Shown in pieces: positions 52,464-61,851 of a stretch of 64,000 nucleotides of DNA; positions within the stretch are counted from its first letter, which is position 1; every line of letters begins with the position of its first letter. Below the pieces are notes generated by a model. It worked only from the letters and a program-made list of their open reading frames with translations, made no database searches and was not told where the DNA came from. The stretch covers positions 2,046,001-2,110,000 of the forward strand of contig OZ244212.1 in NCBI GenBank assembly GCA_965216695.1. Direction: 5' to 3'. The translations under genes were made by a program, and so were the position numbers. Origin of the DNA: G965216695 sp965216695 (GTDB lineage Bacteria > Pseudomonadota > Gammaproteobacteria > Pseudomonadales > Azotimanducaceae).

Positions 52464-53150
52464 TCAGCAGCCATCGCGCTCCACCGCGCGGATGTAATCT
52501 TCCAGCCGCTTTCCGGGTTCGTCGGGAAACTCGGAGCTAAGCAGCGTAATCGCCCGAATCCGATCTATGCGGAAGTTGCGGAAGTCCTGTCGCAGTTCGC
52601 ACCAGGCGCCGAGCGTCCATCGATTGCCCCAGAACGCGAGGCTCAGCGGCCACACGATGCGCTCTGTGAGGCTGCCGTGCAGATCTCCATAGTCGAGAAA
52701 TGCCCGGCGGCGCAGGTTGATCGCCTCCCGCGCGCTGCCAAGCGATGCGCTGGCTTCACGGTCGGGACCGTATACGGGCACCACCAGCCCGGGATTCTCG
52801 AGTTTCGGCCGCAGCCTTGCCGGCAACGCCGCGTCCAGCTTCGCAAGTACCCGGTCCGCCGCATCGCCGAGCGCGTCGTCGCCGTGCGCGCGGGCCACCT
52901 GCACACCGAAGGCTAGCGCCTGCAGCTCCTCGGTGTCGAACATCAGCGGCGGCACCTGATAGTCGCGACGCAGCCGGTAGCCCACCCCGGCCTCGCCGTC
53001 CACCGGCACGCCGGACGCTACCAGGTCCTGCACGTCCCGATAGATCGTACGCTCCGACACACCAAAGCGTTCCGCGAGAATACGCGCGGTCAGCACCTTG
53101 CCACGGCTCAGTGCAAGTACGATTTCAAACAGACGTTCGGCGGGTCGCAT
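52464..53150 (-). CDS. WYL-domain (YafY-like) transcriptional regulator
   Basis: A 228-residue HTH_11-WYL regulator. The N-terminus RLFEIVLALSRGKVLTARILAERFGVSERTIYRDVQDLVASGVPVDGEAGVGYRLR is the helix-turn-helix; the later VWPLSLAFWGNRWTLGAWCELRQDFRNFRIDRI matches the WYL core although the signature W-Y-L is altered to WTLGAWC. WYL domains bind nucleic-acid or small ligands. It is divergent from two tiny ORFs, with two TGACA-N6-TGTCA sites in the spacer that are likely its operators. The LLM gene follows on the same strand. Confidence 0.85.
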   Translation of the reverse strand: MRPAERLFEIVLALSRGKVLTARILAERFGVSERTIYRDVQDLVASGVPVDGEAGVGYRLRRDYQVPPLMFDTEELQALAFGVQVARAHGDDALGDAADRVLAKLDAALPARLRPKLENPGLVVPVYGPDREASASLGSAREAINLRRRAFLDYGDLHGSLTERIVWPLSLAFWGNRWTLGAWCELRQDFRNFRIDRIRAITLLSSEFPDEPGKRLEDYIRAVERDGC

Positions 53151-53180
53151 AGGATGAGTGTACCCCGGCCGGACCCCGCG

Positions 53181-53262
53181 CTGACATGCCTACTGACACA
53201 ACGGTGTCAGCATTGTTCTCTATTTTTGAGCTTTCTCAGCCCCTACTGACATCAGGCTGTCA
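53181..53262. promoter_or_regulatory. Two TGACA-N6-TGTCA operator-like sites
   Basis: Palindromes at 53194-53209 (TGACA-CAACGG-TGTCA) and 53247-53262 (TGACA-TCAGGC-TGTCA) lie 53 bp apart, about five helical turns, with a lone CTGACA half site at 53181-53186. They sit between the divergent WYL gene and the tiny ORFs. WYL regulator binding is inferred. Confidence 0.72.
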
Positions 53263-53306
53263 TGAGAATGGCGGTAGACTGCAGTTGCATTCACGCGGAG
53301 AGCATT

Positions 53307-53462
53307 ATGCAACATCCCCTACTCAGCCGGGCTTCCCGAGCCGCAGAACGGGCCTTCGAACGCTATGCACGGCGCCGCCAGCTCAGTCATGACCTGTTCA
53401 CGATTGCGCTGCAACCGCCGGCTAGAAAACCCGCACGCAACCCCACGGAGAAATGCGCATGA
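53307..53462 (+). CDS. Tiny basic helical protein, 51 aa
   Basis: An ORF of 51 codons starting at ATG 53307 with GGAGAG five bases upstream. The peptide is one Arg/Ala-rich helix (SRASRAAERAFERYARRRQLSHDLFTIA) and a Pro/Arg tail. It resembles small DUF1127-like proteins only in charge pattern. Its stop overlaps the ATG of the next ORF (ATGA). It faces the WYL gene across two operator-like palindromes, which argues that it is transcribed and controlled. Confidence 0.5.
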   Translation: MQHPLLSRASRAAERAFERYARRRQLSHDLFTIALQPPARKPARNPTEKCA

Positions 53463-53578
53463 CCGACGCAATAACCATCGGACAACGCCTGCCGGAGCGC
53501 GCGACGATGACCGAGATTGCGCTCTACACCGTTGCGGGCGGAGAGATCGTCAACGAGCGCTTTTTAACCTTGGCCTAA
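53459..53578 (+). CDS. Tiny ORF, 39 aa, possible NTF2/SnoaL-like remnant
   Basis: 39 codons coupled to the preceding ORF through an ATGA junction. The C-terminal half, EIALYTVAGGEIVNERFLTLA, looks like the last strands of an NTF2/SnoaL-like domain (…Y.V..G.I..ERFL), while the N-terminal half is short and unlike that fold, suggesting an internal deletion. Its stop is 12 bases from the stop of the helicase gene on the other strand. It could instead be an intact micropeptide. Confidence 0.4.
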   Translation: MTDAITIGQRLPERATMTEIALYTVAGGEIVNERFLTLA

Positions 53579-53590
53579 GGGTCGAGTCCA

Positions 53591-56500
53591 TCACCGGAGG
53601 CCCGCTTCGCTTGCGGGCAGTTCGACGCGGATCAGGGCACCGGTGATCGCCATATGCAACCAGGTTTCCACCGGTCGACGGGTTACCGACGCCACGGCGT
53701 CGCGGTAGGCGGCGAGCTGGCCCGAATACGCGGCAGCCTCGTCGGCCCAATCCGATTGCGGCCGCGGTGACGACTTGTGATCCACAACAACATAACCGTC
53801 GTCCGTCTCGAGCAGCAGATCGATCACGCCCCGTATCAGCGCGCCGTCGGCACGGCGCCACGCGACGGGACATTCGGCAAACATCCGAACGGGTGCGAAC
53901 CGTTCTGTTATCGCGTTTGCAAACCGCCGGGATATCTCCAGTGCGTCGTCTACCCGAATCGTATCCGCCGCGCGATGCGCACTCAGCAATGCGGCCGCAG
54001 CTTGCGACGCGTCCCGGGCATTGGGGTTGACGATTTCCGCCGCGATCACAGCGTGTAGCGCATTTCCCAACGTGGTGACATCGTCACCCGTAAGGCTGAT
54101 GCGCGGACCGATTTCAACGACGTCCGCGATCCGGCCACCGGCGATCGGATCCGCCGAAGACGGAGACACGAACGCGGGAAGCACCGTCGCAATCCGTTCC
54201 CGTTCGGCAAACCAGTGCGGCGCGTATCGTCCCGCGCGCGGGGGTTCCCCGCCCCCGGTGTACGCCCGCACCGCGGTCGGTACGCGCTCGCCGCCGAGTT
54301 CGAGTTCGTCGCCGTCGGGTATCGCACTGGCCGACACGTCGAACGTGCGCAGCCAGGCCTTTTCCGCGACCGGCTTGTCGGGCAGCGCAACAACCAGTAG
54401 ATCCCTAGCGCGCGTGATACCGACGTACGCCAGTCGACGCGCCTCCGCCTGTCCCGCGCGCAAACAGGCGCTTGCCTCAGCCGACGCCATAATGGCATCG
54501 CGCAGCGGCACCCCGCGGGTACGCCGGCCGAACAGATTGGGCCAGAAACGCAGCTCGCGGTGCCCCAGCGGATCGGTAACGTCGAACGGTGCTGTGAGCA
54601 GAATGCGCGGGTCCCACAAATCATCGCGCTGGGCGACATCGAAATCCGCCGCCACAACCACCGGCCATTCCAGACCTTTCGCCTTGTGATAGGTCAACAC
54701 GTGCACCGCGTCACCGGACGTCACCACAGGCTGCAGATCCAGTTCGGGCGACGTCGGGTTGTCCAGCCAGAAAAGAAAGCCGGTCAGCGACGCGGCGTTA
54801 TGGTGCAGACCGCAGTACGCCTCGTACTGCACGGCGAGGTCCAGAAAGGCATCCAGGTTACGCTGCCGTTGTTCGGCCTTGATCGCGTCCCGCCCCCAGG
54901 TTGCGGCAATGCGCCGCGCGCCCACGTCGTTGAGCACGCGCGCAACGATCTCTACCGGCGACCGCAGCACACTGTCGTTCCTCAAAGCCGCCAGGCGTGT
55001 AACCACCGGATGCGTTCCTTCACCCCAGGTGTATCGGTCACCCCCGTCCGCGAGCCACCGTAAACGTTCGTCAAGCCACTCCTCGGGTTCCCGGCAGTCC
55101 GCAAGCGACATGATCTCGGCCGTGGCCAGCGTGTCCGCCGGATCGTTCAGGCGCCGCAGGCACGCCCGGGCAAAACAGACCTCCGGAACACCGAGAAGCC
55201 CTGTGAGCGACATCTTCATCGGCACGCGATGGTCCTTCAGCGCGCGCGCAATCCTTTCCACCTGGTTATTGGTGCGCGCCAGCACTGATATGTCTTGCCA
55301 GCGAACGGCACGCGCCCGGCCGTCGTCGCGGTCGACGATCCGATAGCCGGACGCCACGAGCTGGGCGATTCCTTCTGCGATGGACGCCGCCGCATCGTTG
55401 CGGTTCGACGCGAGTTGCCAATGCACAACAGCCGGTTCGGCCGTCTCCTCAGATCGTTGCGGGCGGAGTACGACGTCCGCTGCGGGGATTTCCCCGGCGA
55501 ACGCCGCGGTAAAGAGACTGTTGGCGTACTCCACCAGATGAGGACGTGATCGCCAGGAGCTGGGCAACACGTCGCGACCGGCCCGGAATCGAGTCATGTC
55601 CGCGAGCGTTGCGAACACCAGATCCGGGTCGCAGCCGCGGAACGCATAGATTGCCTGCTTGACGTCGCCGACGAAGATCACACGGCTCACCAGGCGCGCA
55701 AGTTTCACGAAAAGCGCTAACTGCATCGGGTTGGTGTCCTGAAACTCATCCACCACCAGCAGCTCCACCTCGGCACGCAGCGTGTCTGCCACGACCGGGT
55801 CGTCCAATCCGTCGAGCATCAGGCGTTCCATGTCCAGGAAGTCGATCAGCCCCTGTTGGGTCTTCAACGCCTGAAACCGCGCCACCGCAAGACCTGCAAA
55901 CCTTGGGACATTGGCGGCATAGAAGGCGGCATCCGACTGGAATTCGGCCGCCGCCGCATAGCGGCCCGCACACTCCTGTACCGGCACCGCCACGTCCCGG
56001 TTCTTCGCGCCGGGTTGCTCGTTGGCAAGCCGCATCCATTCCTGCCACGTATCCTGTCCGCGCGCGAGCCGATACGCGCTACCGCGCAACAGATCGACGT
56101 ACTTCGCCGTCGTCTTCGTCCGGTCCTCACGGGTATCAACCGCATTCAGCGCATTGCGTACTGCAGCCAACAGCGCGGATCGCTTGGTTCCCGGATGCTC
56201 CGCCGGAAAGAAGCGTGTCAGCGCGGAGGCGTTGGCCTCTGCCATCGCGTCCATGCGCTCGGGCGGCATAGCGTTCTCTCGCATCTTGTCCGCAACGCGT
56301 CGAACGTCTGCGCGCCAATCGCTTTGTTCCAGTCGTGCGGCAACCCGGTTCATCGCGTGCACGGACTCCGGCGTCAACGCATCGTCCAGCGCGTGATTGA
56401 ACAGCCGTACGCCATCCTCGAGGCTCATCACGTTCAACTGAGGCGACAGCCCGAGCTCGAAGGCGAAGCGCGACAGCAGTTTTTCGCACACGCTGTGCAC

Positions 56501-56746
56501 CGTGCCGAGCAATGCCTGCGCCATGCGTTGAGCGAGGTCCGAGCGGCCCGACGCAATCAACGTCTCGCGCACGCGATCGCGCAACTCACCGGCGGCTTTC
56601 ACCGTGAACGTAGTACCTATGATCGCGTCGGGCCGAACGCCTTCCTCCAACAACGCCCGTTCCAGATCCTTGGTAACCCGATACGTCTTACCGCTACCGG
56701 CACCGGCGCTGATGAACGTAACGTGCGAGAAGTCCGGCGTGCTCAC
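53591..56746 (-). CDS. AddA/RecB-like UvrD helicase-nuclease
   Basis: A 1051-residue UvrD/Rep-family helicase with a C-terminal nuclease, for double-strand break processing. Walker A is SAGAGSGKT (about residues 13-21), motif II is LLVVDEFQDTNPMQL, then GDVKQAIYAFRGCDPD, motif V VLTYHKAKGLEWPVV and motif VI YVGITRARDLLVVA. Near the end GVIDLLLETDDGYVVVDHKSS is a PD-(D/E)XK active site. The start is GTG 56746, overlapping the stop of the AddB-like gene (GTGA), so they are coupled. In the 3' region it ends 12 bases from a tiny ORF. Confidence 0.87.
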   Translation of the reverse strand: MSTPDFSHVTFISAGAGSGKTYRVTKDLERALLEEGVRPDAIIGTTFTVKAAGELRDRVRETLIASGRSDLAQRMAQALLGTVHSVCEKLLSRFAFELGLSPQLNVMSLEDGVRLFNHALDDALTPESVHAMNRVAARLEQSDWRADVRRVADKMRENAMPPERMDAMAEANASALTRFFPAEHPGTKRSALLAAVRNALNAVDTREDRTKTTAKYVDLLRGSAYRLARGQDTWQEWMRLANEQPGAKNRDVAVPVQECAGRYAAAAEFQSDAAFYAANVPRFAGLAVARFQALKTQQGLIDFLDMERLMLDGLDDPVVADTLRAEVELLVVDEFQDTNPMQLALFVKLARLVSRVIFVGDVKQAIYAFRGCDPDLVFATLADMTRFRAGRDVLPSSWRSRPHLVEYANSLFTAAFAGEIPAADVVLRPQRSEETAEPAVVHWQLASNRNDAAASIAEGIAQLVASGYRIVDRDDGRARAVRWQDISVLARTNNQVERIARALKDHRVPMKMSLTGLLGVPEVCFARACLRRLNDPADTLATAEIMSLADCREPEEWLDERLRWLADGGDRYTWGEGTHPVVTRLAALRNDSVLRSPVEIVARVLNDVGARRIAATWGRDAIKAEQRQRNLDAFLDLAVQYEAYCGLHHNAASLTGFLFWLDNPTSPELDLQPVVTSGDAVHVLTYHKAKGLEWPVVVAADFDVAQRDDLWDPRILLTAPFDVTDPLGHRELRFWPNLFGRRTRGVPLRDAIMASAEASACLRAGQAEARRLAYVGITRARDLLVVALPDKPVAEKAWLRTFDVSASAIPDGDELELGGERVPTAVRAYTGGGEPPRAGRYAPHWFAERERIATVLPAFVSPSSADPIAGGRIADVVEIGPRISLTGDDVTTLGNALHAVIAAEIVNPNARDASQAAAALLSAHRAADTIRVDDALEISRRFANAITERFAPVRMFAECPVAWRRADGALIRGVIDLLLETDDGYVVVDHKSSPRPQSDWADEAAAYSGQLAAYRDAVASVTRRPVETWLHMAITGALIRVELPASEAGLR

Positions 56747-59463
56747 GCGTAGGGGTCCCAGCCGGTGAGATTCGCGAAATCGTCGAACCGGGCCGGGTCG
56801 GCGGACGGCGCGAGCGCCGCTTCGGGCGCAACCGAACGCTCGTCCGCCTGCGTGCCCACAACGTTGCACTCGATCGCCCCGGATGCCATCTGCGCGCGCC
56901 GCCATTGATAAGCTTGTTGCGCTCGCTGCCAGAGCCCGCCCGGGTCCGGCGCTGCCTCTCCGGCAACGATGGCGTGAGGGAACACCGCGTCGTCCGGCGC
57001 GATCACCACACCCGTCGTTATGATGAAATAGGCCTGGTACGGCCAATCACGCGGCACCTGCACACTCTGCGTGCCCTGCGTGCTCGCGTCTGCGCTCCCG
57101 TGACTCGCCAGATAGGCGTAGGTTGCCAGCTGCAACTGGGTTTCCTGCGCCACCTCCTCCATTCGATACGCCTGTCCGGCCCATTTCGCATCGAGCACGA
57201 TCGAACGGCCCTCCTCAGTCAGGCACAGCAAGTCGATCGTACCCTCGAGCGCGACCCCGGGCTGCATCGTCGCCGTTAACGGGCGTTCCGCGACAACGTT
57301 GCGCACCCGCGCAGACCGGAGGTGTTCCAACAGCGCGGTGATCGCCCGCTCCAACGTCGTAGCGAACGCGCGATAATCAATGCCCCGTCCCGGTTCCAGC
57401 AATACCGCGCCCTCATGACGCACCAGGTCCGCGACGTTCGCCGCGGCCCACACGCGAACCTCCGCGTCGGAACGCTCGCGCCATGCGGCATCCGCAAAGA
57501 AACGTTCGAACAGCCGATGGGCGAGGTTGCCGTACAGCCTGCCGTGATCGGCCAGGTCCTCGGCCCGGCCGGATCTCAACGCCGCCGGATAACGCAACAC
57601 CCACTGGTACGGATAGTGAATCAGTTTCTCCAGACTGGAGTACGACTCCCGCGGCCGAGCCGGCACCGGGACGCCCGTGCGCCACCAGCGCCTGGGCGTT
57701 GGCAGAGGCTTTGGCGAGAGCGCACGCCGTTCTATATTCAGCGAATCCTGCAGCGCGCTCCCGCCTCGGAGCAACGCCGAATCCAGATCGACATCAACCC
57801 ACCCGCGCACCGCATGGCGAATTCTGCTCCACAACGGATGAGCGCCTTCGTCGCTTGGATGCACCGCCAAGACCAAACGGCGCTCCGCCGCGAGAACCGC
57901 CCGCAGGTCGTCGCGTTCACGGCGTGCCAGCACCGCTTCCATCGGTGGGATGTGTACACCGTTCGCGCGTAGCGTCGCGAGTTCCGCATGGGACCAGGGA
58001 TAACGCAACGTCCGTTCCGCATCGGCCAGATCCCACCACACCACCGTCTCTGCCGCCTCAGTGAGCGCGCCGGGATCACTGGTTGCCGGCACATGGCCGC
58101 GTTCCGCGAAATGCGTGGGATCGGGCTGGTCGCGCGTCACCTCATCGAGCAGCCGGTCCAGTTCCAGCCGATCCAACCGATCGCGACCCTGCGCGTGCAG
58201 CCGGTCGAGCGCTGCCGTAAGCGCGCCGCACTGCGCCAGCGCGTGCGCAAACAACGACCGTTCTCCTGGCGCATCCAGCGATGTCAACCGTGCGCCCAGC
58301 CAACCGGCGCACCGGGATGCGATCATTTTGATCGCACTGATCGGCGCGCCGGGCTCCACAGCAAACCCGTCGCCCCCAAACCATTCCTGAATAACCCGCC
58401 GAGCGTCCTCGGCAGCCTGCGCACCCACGGTGTCGGCGTCCGTCAGCCGCGCCACCGTCCTGCGCCACTCGGTTCCGCCGAGGCCGGGTTCGCTCGCAAC
58501 CGCATCCGCCAGCGCATTGCGTATGCGACGGGGTACCGGACCCAGTGGATGCAGCAGAAACTGCAGCAGCTCCTTCGCACCGACGGGGCGCCACAGCAAC
58601 CCAAGCGACAGCTTGAGAGTCTGCGCCACCGCGCGGTAACGCGAATAATGCTGAAAGCCGGCTCGAGGCAGGCCGCTGCGTTCGAATGCGTTGTCGACGA
58701 TGATGCCATCTCGCTCCGCGACCACCACGGAACGCGCCCGGACATCGGAATCCAACAGCAGCTCGGCAACCGCGCGCGCGGTCACATCGCGCGAGCAGGA
58801 CGACAGCACAATGAGCGACCCATCCCCGGTCAGTTGCAGGGGTACATGTTCGGCCTCGACTGCCGGCGCGATCAGCGCGCGTTGCAACTTACCCAGATCG
58901 CAATCCGCCGGTGCCGCCGGTTCGAGTTCGACACCCGCGAGTTCAATGTATCCCAGCGTGGAAAACAGCTGCTGCCACACGCGGGGAAACTCATCGAACG
59001 CGCTCGTCAGCTCAATCTGTTCTATCTGGCAACGCCGCTCCCGCAGACGCGCCAGAATGCGTTGCACGCGCTGGCCGAGACACAACGGCACCACGTCGCG
59101 CGCAAAGCGCTCCACATCCGCGAGATCGCGCAAACGATCGCGCGACAGCGGCCCTGACGCAGTACCGCCGGACCAACCCTGTCCTGTCCACCCCGCCTCG
59201 TACCATTGCGACCGCCAATCGAGCAAGGTGCGCGCCACGTTGATGGGATCTACCGAAAACGAGCGGTGATAAAAGCGGTCGGGCGAATCGCACTCTGCAA
59301 GACAGCCGCGATACGCAACGACGTGCTCCGCGGGATGTTCCAGCACCGGCGCCAGACCCAGATCCGATTCCAACTGGCGCACCAGCCCCGGAAGACTCGT
59401 AGCCGCGGACGCAACCGCGTCAGGACAGTGCAATTGCGGATGCCGTCCGACGCGAACGCGCAT
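56743..59463 (-). CDS. AddB-like PD-(D/E)XK nuclease
   Basis: A 906-residue partner of the AddA-like helicase. The central region is a degenerate helicase-like body (ADAGGTEWRRTV..., without a good Walker A), and the C-terminal part has YSSLEKLIHYPYQWVLRYP, LYGNLAHRLFERFF, GTIDLLCLTEEGRSIVLDAKWAG and ETQLQLATYAYL, the RecB-family nuclease order D...DAK...QLxxY. A four-Cys Fe-S staple like that of B. subtilis AddB is not obvious. The ATG at 59463 is used; a methyltransferase gene starts 29 bases upstream. Pair: AddB first, AddA second, as usual. Confidence 0.78.
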   Translation of the reverse strand: MRVRVGRHPQLHCPDAVASAATSLPGLVRQLESDLGLAPVLEHPAEHVVAYRGCLAECDSPDRFYHRSFSVDPINVARTLLDWRSQWYEAGWTGQGWSGGTASGPLSRDRLRDLADVERFARDVVPLCLGQRVQRILARLRERRCQIEQIELTSAFDEFPRVWQQLFSTLGYIELAGVELEPAAPADCDLGKLQRALIAPAVEAEHVPLQLTGDGSLIVLSSCSRDVTARAVAELLLDSDVRARSVVVAERDGIIVDNAFERSGLPRAGFQHYSRYRAVAQTLKLSLGLLWRPVGAKELLQFLLHPLGPVPRRIRNALADAVASEPGLGGTEWRRTVARLTDADTVGAQAAEDARRVIQEWFGGDGFAVEPGAPISAIKMIASRCAGWLGARLTSLDAPGERSLFAHALAQCGALTAALDRLHAQGRDRLDRLELDRLLDEVTRDQPDPTHFAERGHVPATSDPGALTEAAETVVWWDLADAERTLRYPWSHAELATLRANGVHIPPMEAVLARRERDDLRAVLAAERRLVLAVHPSDEGAHPLWSRIRHAVRGWVDVDLDSALLRGGSALQDSLNIERRALSPKPLPTPRRWWRTGVPVPARPRESYSSLEKLIHYPYQWVLRYPAALRSGRAEDLADHGRLYGNLAHRLFERFFADAAWRERSDAEVRVWAAANVADLVRHEGAVLLEPGRGIDYRAFATTLERAITALLEHLRSARVRNVVAERPLTATMQPGVALEGTIDLLCLTEEGRSIVLDAKWAGQAYRMEEVAQETQLQLATYAYLASHGSADASTQGTQSVQVPRDWPYQAYFIITTGVVIAPDDAVFPHAIVAGEAAPDPGGLWQRAQQAYQWRRAQMASGAIECNVVGTQADERSVAPEAALAPSADPARFDDFANLTGWDPYA

Positions 59464-59491
59464 GGACGCCGTCACCTGGGCTGACCGGTGA

Positions 59492-60220
59492 TCACGTTCG
59501 CTGAAGCAGATCCACCCGGTTCGGTATCTCGAAACAATACCCGTCGGCACTCCGGTGTCGCTCGAACTGCGTTCGGATCCGTTCGAGCAACGCCGGGGAT
59601 ACATCATGCTGCGTGTGGGTCACGTTCAAAACGCCGTGTTCAAACTGGGAAAAACTCTCGAGCCGGATGCGGTTGCGGAAGAAGCGCTGTTGTACCAACG
59701 ACAAGGTTCCGCGCTGTACCGCGCGCTCGACCGCGAAGAAGGCCTGCTCCCGGACTCGTTCTTCATCGTGGAACAAGCGGATGATCTCGTTGAAATCGCC
59801 ATCGAAGACCGGTTCTGAAATGTAGGCCAACCCACCCGGGCGCAGCACGCGGGCGATCTCTCTCATTGCGTCGTCCATCAACGCACCCGGCACATGGTGC
59901 AGCGACTTGAACATGAGCACGACGTCGAAACTGGCGTCGTCCGCTACGATTGCTTCAGCACCGAACGCCTCGAAGCGCACGTTCGGCAGATCGTCCACGC
60001 TGAGGTTCTTACGATGCTGAATCGCATCCACCTCGGCCGCGACAATTTCGGCCGCACCTGTGCGTTCGGCAATCTGCCGCGTTTTCTCGGCCGCACCGCA
60101 ACCCAGCTCGAGTACGCGGGCACCTGCCAGCGGCAATACCTCGGTGAGCAATTGAAACTCGTTGTGTACGGGCTGCTCCGCCGGTCCCTTCAGCTGCATC
60201 GGATATTCGGTGACCGTCAC
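59492..60220 (-). CDS. Class I SAM-dependent methyltransferase
   Basis: A 242-residue methyltransferase. The SAM-binding motif I is VLELGCGAAEKTRQIAERTG, the acidic loop EVD is in AEVDAIQHRKNLS, and DASFDVVLMFKSLHHVPGALMDDAMREIARVLRPGGLAYISEP shows motifs III-IV. The GTG at 60220 has GGGGAGG upstream. It is the first gene of the run into AddB and AddA, 28 bases before AddB, but the functional link to recombination is doubtful. It faces the AKR gene across a 120-base divergent spacer. Confidence 0.85.
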   Translation of the reverse strand: MTVTEYPMQLKGPAEQPVHNEFQLLTEVLPLAGARVLELGCGAAEKTRQIAERTGAAEIVAAEVDAIQHRKNLSVDDLPNVRFEAFGAEAIVADDASFDVVLMFKSLHHVPGALMDDAMREIARVLRPGGLAYISEPVFDGDFNEIIRLFHDEERVREQAFFAVERAVQRGTLSLVQQRFFRNRIRLESFSQFEHGVLNVTHTQHDVSPALLERIRTQFERHRSADGYCFEIPNRVDLLQRT

Positions 60221-60342
60221 GCGCGCCTCCCCATGCACTACAGATGCAAATGCAATAACGCAACGCAGCGTAGCGTTCCGCCCGCGCTTACTCAACGCCG
60301 CCGTTTTCGGTAGAGTGACCGGAACGCTGCGCGGAGGAACCT

Positions 60343-61842
60343 ATGCGTAACACCAAAGTTTCCGGCCTGGTGGTCCTGCTCGCCTGGTGTGCCACGATGC
60401 TGGCCGCATACTGGGGCCTCGGCGGCTATATCAACGACACTCTTGAAGGCATCGACCACGAAGCCGTGCCCAAATGGCCCACCCTTCTTGGCGGCGCCAT
60501 TGGTCTGATGAGTGTGGTGCTGACGATCCTCTGGGCTCGCGGGTTGCGTCGCGCCGTCCCGGACAGCCGTAAAACCATGGAGGAACCCGCGAGCGCCCGC
60601 CGCCGGTTCCTGACCGGCACCGCGGCAATCACCGGCGGTGTCGTGGGCGTCGCCGGTGCGACCGCCGCTCGGTTCGGCGGCTGGGCCACCGTTACGGGTC
60701 CGGCGCTGCGTGTTTCCACCGAAACCACTGCTGCGGATCCAAAGGCCGAGTGGGCCGGCGCGACCATTCGCAGCTATCGGCCGCTGGGTGCAACCGGCTT
60801 GATGGTGTCGGATGTGTCCACGGGATCCACCCGCCTGCACAACCACGCAGAGCCGGTGAAGTTTTTGAGTGCGATGCTGGACCGTGGCGTGAACTACATC
60901 GACGCTTCCCCAGACTATGCCCCGCAGAGCGAAGCGATCGTTCGCGATGCGATCGCCGGGCGCGATCGCAGCAAACTCGTTATCGCGAGCAAATTCTGTA
61001 CATCCAACGGCCACCTTCGGCAGGGTTCGACCGTTCAGCAGTACATACAGGCGATCGAAGGCGCGCTCACGCGGATGAACACCGAGTATCTCGACGTGGC
61101 GCACATCCATTCATGCGATACCGTCGACCGGTTGATGGACGAGAACGTACACGAAGCCTTCGATCGATTGCGCGACCAGGGCAAAGCGCGGTTCCTTGGC
61201 GTATCCACGCACACCCCAAACCTGGAAGAAGTGGCCAACACCGCCATCGACAGCGGCCGCTTCGGTGTGATGATGCTGGCGTACCATCACGGTGCGTGGC
61301 CGAATCAGGTGGAGATCATCGAGCGCGCCGCGCGCAAAGGCGTTGGTATTGTGGCGATGAAAACGCTGAAGGGCGCGAAGCACAACGGGCTAGGCGATTT
61401 CCGCACCGAAGCAGACAGCTACACTCAGGCGGCATTCAAATGGGTGTTGTCCAATCCCAACGTGTCCAATCTGGTGATCTCGTTTCACAACGAGCAACAC
61501 CTGGACGAATATCTGTACGCTTCCGGCCAGTCGCTGACGGCGAACGACATAGCGGTGCTCGAAAAGTACGATGCGCTGATCGCTGGCACGCATTGCTTTC
61601 AACATTGCGGCGCCTGCCTGTCGACCTGCCCGGCCGAAGTACCGATTCACGACGTGCTGCGCCACCGGATGTACTTCGAAGACTACGGCGATCAGAAACA
61701 GGCCATTCAGGGCTACGCGAAACTCGAACGCGACGCGTCCGCATGCATTGATTGCGCAGCACCGTGCACGAACGCGTGCCCGCACGGTATTCCCATCCGC
61801 GAACGCATGACCGGCGCCCACGAGATGCTGACCCTGGCGTAG
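60343..61842 (+). CDS. Membrane-anchored/exported aldo-keto reductase with 4Fe-4S motifs
   Basis: A 499-residue protein. Two hydrophobic helices (about residues 7-28 and 46-64) are followed by a twin-arginine-like motif SARRRFLTG at about 84, and a third hydrophobic segment. The AKR barrel runs 140-410: YIDASPDYAPQSE (Asp and Tyr), IASKFC (Lys), VAHIHSCD (His). The C-terminus has CFQHCGACLSTCP and CIDCAAPCTNACP, two 4Fe-4S-type cysteine sets. The barrel is probably periplasmic and the protein links AKR-like chemistry to iron-sulfur electron transfer. A REP hairpin follows the stop. Confidence 0.8.
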   Translation: MRNTKVSGLVVLLAWCATMLAAYWGLGGYINDTLEGIDHEAVPKWPTLLGGAIGLMSVVLTILWARGLRRAVPDSRKTMEEPASARRRFLTGTAAITGGVVGVAGATAARFGGWATVTGPALRVSTETTAADPKAEWAGATIRSYRPLGATGLMVSDVSTGSTRLHNHAEPVKFLSAMLDRGVNYIDASPDYAPQSEAIVRDAIAGRDRSKLVIASKFCTSNGHLRQGSTVQQYIQAIEGALTRMNTEYLDVAHIHSCDTVDRLMDENVHEAFDRLRDQGKARFLGVSTHTPNLEEVANTAIDSGRFGVMMLAYHHGAWPNQVEIIERAARKGVGIVAMKTLKGAKHNGLGDFRTEADSYTQAAFKWVLSNPNVSNLVISFHNEQHLDEYLYASGQSLTANDIAVLEKYDALIAGTHCFQHCGACLSTCPAEVPIHDVLRHRMYFEDYGDQKQAIQGYAKLERDASACIDCAAPCTNACPHGIPIRERMTGAHEMLTLA

Positions 61843-61851
61843 AGGGAACAT

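Noticed and set aside
57988..59157. 389-codon plus-strand frame opposite the AddB-like gene
   Set aside because: Composition is that of an antisense shadow, with no start signal or domain.
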